Origin: Trematomus loennbergii
Lineage: Eukaryota > Chordata > Actinopteri > Perciformes > Nototheniidae
Assembly (NCBI GenBank): GCA_012861695.1
Contig: JAAOOA010000351.1
Location: 72,001 to 136,000 of the forward strand
Length of the DNA: 64,000 bases
Direction of reading: 5' to 3'
In this document: positions 11,532 through 22,281 of the stretch, in pieces
How positions within the stretch are numbered: position 1 is the first letter of the stretch
Layout of the letters: every line of letters begins with the position of its first letter
Position numbers and translations under genes: made by a program
The notes under the pieces: model-generated
The model's input: the letters and a program-made list of their open reading frames with translations, nothing else
Database searches by the model: none
What the model was told of the DNA's origin: nothing

Positions 11532-12052
11532 CGTTAAGGAATAATTCTTCTAGATATCTAACCTTTTGCTCTGTGACGTTTTATGATCTACTCTGACGTC
11601 TGTCATCTCCTTTAAGGAAAGGCCTTGGTGCCATATGTGTTGTTGTCACCAGTTTGTGACCGGTCAACTTGTCTGGCACGAATGGTAATTGTTGTGAGAA
11701 CACTGAGGCACTTCTTATCGGTGTTTGTGGACTCTAAGATGTGAAATTTGAGGCCATGAGTGTCGGACGCAGGTGGTTCAGTGTTCCCAGCTGTTTAGTC
11801 TACTCCTTCAGAGATGTTGATTACTCTCTGTGAACCAGTTAAAAGGTCTAGCATAGAGAGAGGCTCTTCAGAATTGACGTGGCAACTCTACCGTGAAGTC
11901 GGAACCTCTGACTCTTTGATTTGTGATGTGAATCCTCCGGCCGATACTCTGAAATAAACCCATCAGTGTTTGACATCAAAGCTCCAACTCTCACCGTGTC
12001 TCCTTCCTGAGTCGGTGACTCCATGCATTGCTACACAGAGGTTTCCCCCACA
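11532..12052 (+). repeat. LTR-like repeat, right copy (521 bp)
   Basis: Same length and nearly the same sequence as 2038-2558. It starts CGTTAAGG (the other copy has TGTTAAGG), has AATAAA at about 11951 and ends CCCCCACA. Confidence 0.75.
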
Positions 12053-12588
<536 letters not shown>

Positions 12589-12764
12589 ATGAGAGAGGTT
12601 CCAGGTTGAATTGAGGCGAATATTTGTAATGTTCAGAGGTTGTTGTGTTTAATATTCATGAGAATATTTGTCATTGTTCAAATGACAATAAACAAACATA
12701 ATAATGTGATAATAAAGTGCTACTGAAGAGTTTAAAGTGTTAATGGAGAGTAAAGGGAACAGAC

Positions 12765-12957
12765 CTGCTCTGTGTATCCGAAGCTGAGGCTGTAAAACAG
12801 CGTCCAGTAGTTTCTGGAGTCTCTTGTTCTCCTCTTTGGAAAGAGACAGCTCCTCCTCGAGCTCTGCCATTGTTTGTTCAAACAGAGCAAATATCTCTTC
12901 AGCAGCAGCAGTGAGTCGCTGCTTCTTCAACGACAGCAGCATTTGGACTTTACTCAT
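12765..12957 (-). CDS. C2H2 zinc-finger protein, 5' coding exon A (orphan)
   Basis: First coding exon of a fish C2H2 zinc-finger gene. It starts MSKVQMLLSLKKQRLTAAAE, the conserved N-terminus of a large teleost ZNF family, and ends in a heptad-rich KEENKRLQKLLDAVL segment and QLRIHRA. It encodes 64 codons plus one base and ends at a GT donor (CAG|GTCTGT on the minus strand), phase 1. The finger exons at 28048 and 60265 begin with the matching phase. Its own finger exon should lie at lower coordinates, but none is present between 1 and 12.7 kb, so it is an orphan here or its partner is off-window. In-frame Mets upstream (to 13017) are possible but less conserved. As regulators these proteins bind DNA in the nucleus; the target is unknown. 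Confidence 0.8.
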
Positions 12958-13285
12958 GTTTCCTAGATCACCTTTTCCTGCAGACTCCGTTAAACACACC
13001 GTTTCTCTCTCCATCAAACTCTCAATCTGACTAGTGTTGCAAACGTGTTTCCAGCTAGCATGCTAAGCTAGCTCCGATAGTCCGAGGTAAACGCTCCAGA
13101 AAAAAGAGCACAGAGTCCATTCGGAGGTTTATCCAGACACACAGATGATGGATCAGTAGTGCTGGAGCTCACACACACTTTCTCAGGAACACAGAGAGAG
13201 AGAACCGTAGAGCGACGAGACGCCACATGGACCCAGGTTCTTCTTCTTCTCTCTCGGTTTTTGGCGGATTGCAAACAACTTTAAG
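12958..13285 (-). promoter_or_regulatory. 5' flank/UTR shared by the ZNF 5' exons
   Basis: About 330 bp matches 38764-39110 nearly base for base, including GCTAGCATGCTAAGCTAGCT (a palindrome-like stretch) and a TTCTTCTTCTTCT tract. Conservation between two gene copies suggests a 5' UTR/promoter carried along by duplication; the transcription start is not defined. Confidence 0.5.
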
Positions 13286-13520
13286 GTGCATACCGCCACC
13301 TACTGTACAAGAGTGTGTATCACCATATCATCCTCATCATCATCATTCCTTCTCCTTTTCCAAGTGAAATTGGTATTGCTATTTCCTTCTGTAACGCCTC
13401 TTTTGCTAACTTATCAGCATGCTCATTCCCTTGAACCCCCTCATGTGCAGGCACCCAGCATAACTGCACATCTATTCCCCTCCTCTGAAGTCTCAGTAAG
13501 CAATGGTTAAGTTCAATGAT
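13286..13520 (-). mobile_element. I/Nimb-like LINE, 3' fragment
   Basis: TGCATACCGCCACCTACTGT and the following RNase H-region sequence (CCCTCATGTGCAGGCACCCA) correspond to the 3' end of the LINE at 39131-45411, with a large internal deletion near 13330-13350. The same deleted form recurs at 52312-52500. Confidence 0.7.
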
Positions 13521-13912
13521 TAAATCTTCTAACTGTTATTGTCGACTGTGTAGTGATCACTAATTTACTCATGTTACATAATTCACTCATGGAACTACGG
13601 GTTGGGGGTATTGTTTCCGCACGGACACATATGTTGACTGTACCTACTGTATACCTACTGTGTGCCCTCTTTTCTCTTCTTCCCTTCTCTTCCCGGACTT
13701 CAAGCCAGCAACATGTGCTTTTCTGCTGCTCAATAAAGCACTTCTGTCGGGAAACATTCGACCTTCCATCCAGACAGAGTTTCATTATCTCCAGATTCAA
13801 TACCTCAGTGTCTTCCACATGGGGGGATGGGGGGGGTGGGGGTCCTCCCCGACCCATTTCACCATGATGGCTTTCCTGGCCAGCATTCAGACTGAACAAC
13901 ATCCTCATGATG
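13521..13912 (+). repeat. LTR-like tail, duplicated at 52505-52720
   Basis: It is non-coding, with CTCAATAAAGCACTTCTGT at about 13730 (poly(A) signal). TGTTATTGTCGACTGTG at about 13531 and a TTCCACA end followed by TGGGGGG at about 13820 could be an LTR start and end. The copy at 52.5 kb stops just after the AATAAAGCACTTCTGT. An LTR is suspected but not proven. Confidence 0.4.
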
Positions 13913-14088
13913 TTTTAGAGCAGTGGTTCCCAACCTGGGGGGGGGGAAACACGAGCGATCTGTCCATCAGCTGGCCAAAAGGCATCATATTCATACGGAG
14001 AAATGCACCGTTTTCAACTGCCTTAAATCAGAGTTCTGTTGCCCCAATTACGTTTAGAGTGGGAGAAGTACTCAGATCAAGTACTTAA

Positions 14089-15059
14089 AGGGGACCTATC
14101 ATGCAAAATGCACTTTTGTACGTCTTTTATACATGAATATGTGTCCCCGGTGTTCCAGGGAACTCACCAAGTGTCAGAAAACACAACCCTCTCTATTTTC
14201 CTCCATACCCAAATCTCTAAAAAAAGGGGCTGCAACGGATCTGATAAAAACTGATCCAGATTTGAACACTGTCCTGACGTCAGGACGGTGGCGCTACAGC
14301 TATTGGGCCAACTCTCCACCAATCAGGGGAATGTGGGGTTGGGCCACGGCCGGCCATTGCCGCTCGAAAGCGCTGGAGACGCTGTAGTACATATGCCAGG
14401 CCTGTAAGTGGCGCTGTAGTCTGCCACAAAAGCAGCGAAGAAGACTTCCCGCCCATAGTTACCATGGTTACCCTTCTGTTTATTCTCCGCTGTGGCTTTT
14501 TTTCTCCCTCCCCGAGGCAAGCGTTTGCTCCCGCTGCTTTAATTCAATGCAATCCCTCCCCGTCGAGGCAAGCACTGTAATTCTCTCCGGTTAGTCCACC
14601 AGCAGATGACAAACACCCACCTCTCCGCCTCTTCCAAGGAACGAGGGGACCGTGCGGCAGAGTTTCAGTTTCAGTTTCTTTTGCCGGTCAAGATGTCCGT
14701 TAAAGTTTAAATCTTCCGGACAAAATTAGAAAAGTGCCGGTCAAAGGTCTTCTTTGTTATTTATTGAGCTTTAAAACAAATGAATAACGACTCTATATAA
14801 TAAAACACGGAGGACGGAGATCTCTTTTTCTCCCCCTCTTCTGACAGCCCAGCAGCTGATCAGAGCACGTCTCCCCTCTCCTGCAGGGGGCGTGGTCAGC
14901 AGAATCAGACCCGTAGACAGCAAACAGCACATAGAGCGAAATGAGGCATGGCTAAAATGCATGATCTGTTTGGTATTTTGAAAACAGAAACGTATAAATA
15001 TACCTTATATAGGTATGGCCCTACAATATATCATTTAAATATAGCATGATAGGTCCACT
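14089..15059. mobile_element. TTAA-target TIR element (piggyBac/Kolobok-like MITE)
   Basis: Ends AGGGGACCTATCATGC and GCATGATAGGTCCACT form imperfect inverted repeats flanked by TTAA on both sides (14085-14088 and 15060-15063). The 971 bp have no transposase. The interior contains the segment shared with Harbinger (14373-14444). Confidence 0.85.
14373..14444 (+). repeat. segment homologous to the Harbinger 5' region
   Basis: GTAGTACATATGCC, then CCTGTAAGTGGCGCTGTAGT and CACAAAAGCAGCGAAGAAG match 5320-5392 in the same order and spacing. Confidence 0.65.
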
Positions 15060-15706
15060 TTAAGTAAAAGTAGTCTACTGCAGGGTAGCTTGTGAATTTA
15101 CTCCAGGTGTAACTAAAGTCTGATTTAAGAGTTGATTATATTTCACATCATTAATCCACATCTGTAAAGTAACTAAAGGTATTAAATATATATAGAGGAG
15201 CAGAATTACAAAGAAGCAAAAGTGGAAATACTTAAGTACCTCAATATAAGTACAGTACTTGAGTAAATCTACTTAGTTACTACCACCACTGCAGGTATGT
15301 CATGTGTGCTAGCAGCCCATAATCCACACTATACATACAAGAAATCAATGTTAATTCTGTTTCCAATTTATTTCATTCTTCCCTTAAAAAAATAACAAAA
15401 ATCTAAATACTGTTAAAGAACCGGATCGATAAGCAGTATTTGTAATTGTTTCAATTAGGCCTCATTATTTCACAGTGGCACACGATCATCTGCCAATACA
15501 AGCACTTCTGTTCATGTTCAATCCATAATAAAATATATAATGATATATATTTTTGTCTCGTTATTAGCAGAGAAAATGTAATGTTTGTACAACTATATAC
15601 AATGAATTCTAACAATCTAAGTGGGAACGGGGTTAGGGGGGGCTCAAAAATATTTCCAATCACCCAAGGGGGGCCTGACTGAAAAAGGTTGGGAACCACT
15701 GTTTTA

Positions 15707-16478
15707 TGGCGCATTTCCACTACACGGTCGGCCTCGGCCACGCTCGGTACGGCTTGGCCACGTTGGGCCTTAACAGGGCCGACTCACTTCATGCTGCGCT
15801 TCCATTACAGTTTAGGAACTGGGGTAGTTACTAGTGTAGGCGGAGCCGTGACGTCTTCTTCAGTGAGAACTCCAGAAACACAACACAGCAGTTAGCTGTT
15901 AGCACTCAGAGCTCACAGCTCACAGATGTTCAGAAACTCGACACAAGTTAAACAAGTACACACCACAGACTGCCTGTGTCATGGTGAATACAGTCGCTGC
16001 TTTATTTATGTCTGTATAGGCCGTTGTTGTGAGTGTGGACGGTCGTAGTATATACTGCGTTAGCTTAGCCAATCTCCACCTAGAAAAACACGCATTTTAA
16101 AAGGTTTTTCGCCTGCCGTCTGTCTGCAGACTTGACAAAGCATTAATTCATGGTTTTTACTAACCGGTATCAGTATGTTGTTACTTCGGCATCATTTTGA
16201 AACGTGTATTACAATTAAATCACGGTCAAATATGTCCATCTTGTTGTAGTTGTAGCCCCTTGCAGCGCTCCTCTCTCTAGTTTAGCATACTCAGCCCGAC
16301 TCAGCCCTGTTTGTTGGCCCCGATAGAACCACAATTTTATCGGGCCAGAAAAGAGGTGAAAAAGTGGCCCCGCGCCGTGCCGCGCTGGAACTAGGCCTAG
16401 TGGAAGCACAACCAAAAAAGGGGACGGCACGACACGGCACGCTTAAAGCGAGCTACGCGCTGCAGTGGAAATGCGCCA
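15707..16478. mobile_element. PIF/Harbinger MITE (TGGCGCATTTCCACT ends)
   Basis: Left TGGCGCATTTCCACTACA and right TGCAGTGGAAATGCGCCA are inverted repeats flanked by TTA on both sides (15704-15706, 16479-16481). It is 772 bp with no coding capacity. It inserted into the right target duplication of the hAT MITE. Its ends differ from those of the autonomous Harbinger at 5177. Confidence 0.88.
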
Positions 16479-16491
16479 TTAGAGGACTAGG

Positions 16492-17165
16492 GCCATATCC
16501 AAGCAGACACAATAGAGGTTCTACTGACACCTGTTGACCGATTGCTGTAGTGATGTTTGCACATGTTGCCCTCCAAAATACTTGAGTTTTGCTGCATTCC
16601 TTCATTGCAATGCAGCCTAGTCCCTACATGAGTCTCACATATTGGACAATTCTGTGAGGTCCCCGTCTTATACTTACTATAGATATAAGGAGAATATTAT
16701 AATTCTTTGTATCTGTTCCAAATTGAAATGTTGGAAGGTAGCTTCAAGATATGAACCCAGATACCATCATGCATCACACAGTTAAGCAGAGTACACCAAG
16801 ATGTTCTCAACCCTCCAAGTTGGTCTGCATTTAGATTGAACATTTCCGAGTTGAATTTGGATATAAAGTGTTTTAGTTCTTTGTGATCCAGGAAAAACCT
16901 CTTTAGTAGGTGAGAGTCTCTTGAGATTTCCAATGAATTGGATTTTTTATACACATAATGTCTGACCTGTAAATATTTTTAGAAGTCTGTATTTAGTAAA
17001 TGGTAATTCAAATGTTGTAAGTCTTCCACTGTCAAATAGATAATTGTCCCCGTCTTATACTTACTATAGATATAAGGAGAATATTATAACTCTTTATATC
17101 TGTTCCAAATTGAAATGTTGGAAGGTAGCTTCAAGATATGAACCCAGATACCATCATGCATCACA
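16492..17165. repeat. duplicated unique-like block with a 120-bp internal direct repeat
   Basis: 16492-16860 recurs at about 52720-53090. Within it, 16659-16778 is repeated at 17046-17165 (120 bp each, few differences). On the minus strand the repeats hold short open frames ending KLPSNISIWNRY, with no family recognised. Confidence 0.7.
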
Positions 17166-17401
17166 TGAAGAGCTGATTTGAAAAAACAAACTCGAGAGAC
17201 GGCTGAGTGACCGCAGTGCAGAATCGCTGTATAGTTTAAATCTCCTAACAATGTTGTCCATTTTAGACACAGGCCTATTATATTTACAGCCCTTAATAAC
17301 ATTCATTTTCTGGGCTCAATATGTGTCTTGGCCGTTTTCGTTGTGATCGCTAAATTCACCTTGTTTATAATATTATCACCGTTCCAAGCAAACGAGGGCT
17401 T
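17166..17401. repeat. duplicated block, homologous to 57451-57690
   Basis: About 235 bp is nearly identical to 57451-57690 and ends at GAGGGCTT, where the gypsy LTR begins. It belongs to the large A/B segmental duplication. Confidence 0.8.
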
Positions 17402-17904
17402 TGTTAGGATTATGTTAGGACCCAGGCGCAGGCAATGACTGAAGATGTTTAAATGGTTTATTGTTCGGAGACTCAGGCAGGTTTGGAGACTATGGAGGTC
17501 CGGAGTGGAGGTAGGCAGTTCAGGCTGGACTGAGAACAGGGCAGGCAGGTATGGTGAAGGAAGAAGCAGGCAGGTTGGCTGGAAGCTCTGGTGGCCGATG
17601 GCTGAGGGATCGCACTGGAAGTACAAGGAGAAACTAATTACAAAAAAGTACAGAATAACACGCAGACAGGATAACTGAATTGAGCAGCCAGGAGGATGCA
17701 ATACCACTGGTGTATAAAACAATCTGGCGGTGAGTTGCTGGGAGACTGGAGTAGATATGCTGTGTCTTGATTGGATTGATGAGGGACAGCTGAGCCGGTC
17801 GGCCAGGTGAGTGCAATCAGGCTGCTGCCTGCAAGGGAAACCACACCCCCACACACACAGGGGAACAAACAGGGACACACAGGGACACAGTTTGGGCCGT
17901 GACA
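17402..17904 (-). repeat. gypsy LTR (3' LTR on the minus strand)
   Basis: 503 bp; contains GGAGACTATGGAGGTCCGGA and ends (plus strand) TTTGGGCCGTGACA. It pairs with 22282-22780 with substitutions and small indels. Confidence 0.93.
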
Positions 17905-17915
17905 GTACCCCCCCC

Positions 17916-19664
17916 TCAACGGGAGCCTCCAGGCGAACCACCAGGCTTGTCTGGGTGGTCTCTGTGAAAGTCCCGAATGAGAGAGGGACCTAGAATGAGC
18001 TTGCGGGACACCCAGCTCCTCTCCTCAGGACCATAACCCTCCCAATCGACCAGATACTGGTACCCACGGCCCCGGCGGCGAATGTCCAACAGCCGCCGGA
18101 CCGTGTAGGCCGGGTGGTCATCAATAACAAGGGTGGGTGGAGGGGAGATGGCTGGAGGGCACAAAGGGCTGGAAAACACTGGTTTCAACTGGGACACATG
18201 AAAGGTAGGGTGAATTCTCATGGAGGGAGGCAGCTTGAGTCTAACAGCAGATGGATTGATTATGCGCTCGATCACATAGGGACCAATGAAGCGTGGTTTC
18301 AACTTCTTAGACTCAGCTTGTAAAGAAATATTTTTAGATGAAAGCCAAACTTTCTGACCTGGTTGGAACTGGGGAGCTGCGGTCCGGTAGCGGTTTGCAA
18401 TATGCCGATTGCGTTCAGCGGAGCGGAGAAGGGCAGAGCGGGCATCCTTCCAGATCCTCCGACAACGACGGAGATGGGCTTGGACAGAGGGAACTGCGAT
18501 CTCGTCCTCTTGGGCTGGGAACAAAGGGGGTTGATATCCAAGAGAACATTCAAATGGGGACATACCGGTGGCAGCACTAGACAGTGAGTTATGAGCGTAT
18601 TCAATCCAGGGCAGATGTAAGCTCCAGGAGGTGGGATTCCGGGAGGTGACACAGCGAAGTGCAGCTCCAAGGTCCTGATTGGCTCTTTCGGCCTGCCCGT
18701 TAGTCTGCGGATGATAGCCTGAGGAGAGACTGACAGATGCTCCAAGTGCTCGACAGAATGCTTTCCATACCTGAGATATGAACTGTGGCCCTCGGTCGGA
18801 AACAATGTCTGTTGGAATGCCATGAAGCCGGACCACATGATTGACTAGGAGGTCAGCAGTTCCAGAGGCTGTGGGGAGTTTAGGAAGAGGCACAAAATGA
18901 ACCGCTTTGGAAAAGCGATCGACAATAGTGAGAATGGTTGAGTTACCCTGTGAAACCGGGAGGCCGGTAACAAAGTCTAGGCCGATGTGACTCCAGGGAC
19001 GACTAGGGACTGGGAGAGGCTGGAGTAGACCGATAGGAGCCTGGTGTGAAGACTTGCTACGGGCGCAGACAGTGCAGGCCAGCACAAAGGCTCGAGAGTC
19101 CGCTTCCATGGAAGGCCACCAGAAGTGTCGTCTCAGGAGGGACAGGTTCCGATTCACACCCGGGTGGCAGGCAAAGCGGGAAGCATGGGCCCATAGGAGA
19201 ACCTGTGAGCGGACAGAGTCAGGTACAAACAAACGGTTATCTGGACCATTTCCTGGATCTGGCTGGTCTCTCTGTGCATTCCTCACTGAGTTCTCAATCT
19301 CCCATGTCACAGCGCCCACCACTCTGGTAGCAGGGATTATGGTGTCAGGAACTATGGGGTCCTGATCCACTGCAAACTGCCGGGACAATGCGTCAGGTTT
19401 AAGGTTTTTAGAACCAGGTCGGTAGGTAAGGGTGAAGTTGAACCTGCCAAAAAACAATGCCCAGCGTGCCTGACGGGAGTTTAGTCGTTTGGCAGTTTGT
19501 ATGTAGACCAGGTTCCTGTGGTCTGTCCACACAATGAATGGATGTTCACAGCCTTCCAGCCAGTGCCTCCATTCTTCCAGCGCAAGCTTTACAGCAAGCA
19601 GCTCCCTGTTGCCAACATCATAGTTGCGCTCAGAGGTTGTCAGTCGTCGGGAAAAAAAGCACAA
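17916..19664 (-). pseudogene. gypsy RNase H-integrase-chromodomain block
   Basis: Open for 582 residues. RNase H C-terminal part: [39 protein letters not shown]. Integrase zinc domain: [20 protein letters not shown] followed by CTVCARSK. Catalytic core: LDFVTGLP (Asp), VSDRGPQF (Asp), [15 protein letters not shown] (Glu). The C-terminus (about 515-565) is a chromodomain ([20 protein letters not shown], then YGPEERSW), which in chromoviruses guides integration to particular chromatin. The first residues belong to an RNase H domain that begins in another frame upstream (19640-20023), so the Met at 19664 is not a real start. Confidence 0.93.
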
Positions 19665-20023
19665 GGGTGAAGCTTTTGATCGGAGACTGAGCGTTGTGAT
19701 AGAACAGCCCCCACACCGGTGTTGGATGCATCAACCTCAACAATAAACTGAAGAGATGGGTCAGGATTCATAAGAATAGGAGCCGAGGTGAAACGTCTCT
19801 TCAGCTCAGAGAAGGCAGCCTCAGCCTGAGTAGTCCATGAGAAGGGGATTGCTGGGGAGGTGAGTTGGTTGAGAGGACCGGCAACACGACTGTAGTCTCT
19901 GATGAACCGGCGATAGAAATTTGCAAAGCCCAAAAAAATTGGAGCTGCTTCCTGGTGGAAGGTTTGGGCCATTGTGCCACTGCTTGTACCTTCTCTGGGT
20001 CTGTTCTCACTGACCTTGCTCAA
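19640..20023 (-). pseudogene. gypsy RT connection/RNase H N-terminal fragment
   Basis: [20 protein letters not shown] is the RT connection region, and [18 protein letters not shown] is the first RNase H Asp motif. It is in a different frame from both neighbours, so single-base indels lie near 20010 and 19650. Confidence 0.9.
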
Positions 20024-20843
20024 TGATGTAGCCCAGGAAGTCCACTGAATCCACGTGAAATTTGCATTTCTCTACTTTGACAAACAGCTTGTTCTCGAGG
20101 AGCCTTTGTAGAACCTGCTGCACATGTTGGGTGTGTTCCTCCATGGTCTGTGAGAATATCAGAATATCATCCAGATACACAAATACTGAACGGTTCAGGA
20201 AGTCACGGAGGACATCGTTCACAAGAGCCTGGAAGACAGCTGGGGCATTAGTGAGTCCAAAGGGCATCACTAGATACTCGAAATGGCCTAGTGGGGTGTT
20301 GAACGCGGTCTTCCACTCGTCTCCTTGACGTATGCGGACCAGGTGGTAAGCATTCCTGAGGTCGAGTTTCGAGAAAATGGTGGCCTTCTGTAGGGGTTCG
20401 AAGGCTGAATTGATGAGGGGCAGTGGATACTTGTTCTTGATGGTGATGTTGTTAAGGCCCCGGTAGTCAATGCAGGGGCGCAGGGAGCGGTCTTTCTTGG
20501 ATACAAAGAAGAAGCCTGCTCCGACGGGGGAAGAAGAGGGTCTTATGATGCCAGCAGCGAGTGAGTCTTTGATGTATGTCTCCATGGCCTCACGCTCAGT
20601 TCGGGACAAGTTAAACAGGCGACTGGATGGGAGAGATGCCCCAGGAAGAAGATCTATTGTGCAGTCGTAAGGGCGATGAGGGGGCAGAAAAAGGGCTCGC
20701 TGCTTGCTGAAAACCTCTCCCAGGCTATGATAAACCGGAGGGACAGCGGACAAGTTGAGTGGCTCCTGCTGAACTGGGGGAATACGACCTCTGCTGGGGG
20801 AATTGCAGACCGCAGGCATGAAGAGTGACAAAAGGTACTCCAA
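20007..20843 (-). pseudogene. gypsy reverse transcriptase fragment
   Basis: Palm and fingers of [37 protein letters not shown] (first catalytic Asp), [13 protein letters not shown] and [11 protein letters not shown] (YLDD active site), ending [10 protein letters not shown]. It copies element RNA into cDNA in intact relatives. All catalytic residues are visible, but frameshifts border the block on both sides. Confidence 0.93.
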
Positions 20844-21316
20844 CTCCTTACTTGATTCTCCGACCAGTCTATGTGGGGGTTATGCAGTCTTAACCATGGC
20901 TGGCCCAGAACTAGGGGTGTGTGAGGGGAGGACATGACGTGGAACTGAATCATTTCATGGTGATTACCGGACAGGACGAGATGTAGGGGTTCGGTGACAT
21001 GGGTAACGTGTGCCAGGAGCTTCCCATTCAGACCTCGAGCATTGAGAGGAGCTGTCAGAGGTTGAGTTGAGATGCCGGCTGAGACAACCAGTTGGGCATC
21101 CAAAAAGCTCTCATCAGCCCCAGAGTCCAGTAGGACAGGCAGAGAGAGAGACTGTTGGTTTAACAACAGTGTGGCTTCAAGTGGCTTGCGGGTCTGGGGG
21201 GTTGAGGAAGAAACAGCCTTGCTCACCAGTATCCCCACCTTTACTGGCGAGCACCCTCTTTTGGGCGCTGGGGGCATGTGTCCACGAAATGACCGGAGTG
21301 AGCACAGTAGACACAA
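20654..21316 (-). pseudogene. gypsy protease region
   Basis: A retropepsin-like domain with LLDSGADESFLD (active-site DSG) and [16 protein letters not shown] downstream. It overlaps the start of the RT block in another frame (frameshift near 20860). A CCHC knuckle (CVYCAHSGHFVDTC) is readable in a different frame at about 21274-21315, i.e. at the end of gag. Confidence 0.88.
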
Positions 21317-22265
21317 AGTCCTTCTCTTATTCTCCGGAGACGTTCTTGGGGAGTGAGTCGGGCTCTGCCTAGCTGCATCGGTTCCTCTGAAGACAGGAGA
21401 GGAGAAAAGACTTCAGATGGGGCACTGGGACTTGGGAAAGTTTCCGACCTGAATCTTGCGAGAGGAGACGAGACAGGGCGAGAGTGGAGTGACCCAGGAG
21501 ATCGGCTGGCTCTTTCCCTACGGCGCTCCCTAAGGCGATTATCAGTCTTATGGCTAGAGAGACCAACTCATCCAAGTTAGCTGATTCGTCCCTCACTGCT
21601 AACTCATCCTTAACCGAATCAGTTAGCCCTGTTTGAAAAACCCCTTGAAGCGCTGTGTCATTCCAACCCGCCTCTGCAGCTAAGGTCCTAAATTCCACTG
21701 AGTATTCGGCTACACTACGGGAGCCCTGTCGCAGTGAGAGGAGGCGTTTAGTAGCGTCCCTACCGCTGACGGGGTGGTGGAATACTTTCTTCATTTCCTC
21801 TGCAAACTCTGGATAAGAATTACAAAGGTTGGACTGACTCTCCCATACAGCTGATGCCCAGGCTAGGGCGCTACCTGTAAGTAAACCTATCATATAACAA
21901 ATCTTAGCTCTGTCGTTAGCATAAGTAGACGGCTGCTGCTCAAACACAAGAGAACACTGCATTATGAAAGACTTACATGTCCCTAAGGCACCTGCGTACC
22001 GCTCTGGAGTGGGAATATTAGGCTCACGTGAAGGGAGAGCGGGCTGGGCTGGAACCGGTGCTAACTCTTGTGGGGGAGCTGGATCCAGGAGCAGGCGGAG
22101 CAAGATGAGTTGAAACCAGGTTGAGGTGATGTCCCATCTGTGCTACGTTGGCGCTAGTGATGCAAGGTTATCCATAACCTCTCTGAGCATCTGGTCATGC
22201 CGGCCCACGAGGACGCCTTGGTTGGAGAGAGCCTCACGAATTGGGTCCGAGCCTGCTGGGTCCAT
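21274..22265 (-). pseudogene. gypsy gag, interrupted
   Basis: Gag forms the virus-like particle. The start is the minus-strand ATG at 22265 (MDPAGSDPIREALSNQ), just inside the 5' LTR. An in-frame TAG at 22143-22145 cuts it after 40 codons. The same frame resumes (from 22103) with the capsid-like [18 protein letters not shown] and [19 protein letters not shown] frameshift near 21540 precedes the basic linker and zinc knuckle. Confidence 0.88.
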
Positions 22266-22281
22266 GGTGGCCAGATTGTTC

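Larger units (their letters stand above)
2038..12052 (+). mobile_element. candidate non-coding LTR retroelement hosting a Harbinger transposon
   Basis: Two repeats of exactly 521 bp (2038-2558 and 11532-12052) lie in the same orientation and are nearly identical by eye. The first is followed within 2 bp by a PBS-like TTGGCGTTGTCGGCAGGAT, and the second is immediately preceded by a purine-rich AAAAAGAGAGGAA, as expected for 5' and 3' LTRs. Removing the Harbinger insertion (3,981 bp) leaves about 4,990 bp of internal sequence without recognisable gag or pol. No target-site duplication is evident. The alternative is two independent solo LTRs. Confidence 0.5.
14055..15294. repeat. dispersed fish repeat (AGTACTTAAGTAAAAG / CCACCACTG type), split
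   Basis: AGAAGTACTCAGATCAAGTA on the left and TACTTGAGTAAATCTACTTA...ACCACCACTG on the right are the halves of a very common fish repeat. They are separated by the TTAA element at 14089-15059 and rejoin at the shared TTAA. Confidence 0.6.
13921..15701. mobile_element. hAT MITE (CAGTGGTTCCCAA ends) with nested insertions
   Basis: Left end CAGTGGTTCCCAACCTGGGG; right end GGTTGGGAACCACTG. The 8-bp duplication TTTTAGAG precedes it (13913-13920). On the right the same TTTTAGAG is present but is split by a later Harbinger MITE (15702-15706 plus 16482-16484). No transposase gene is present. The element holds a TTAA element. Confidence 0.88.
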
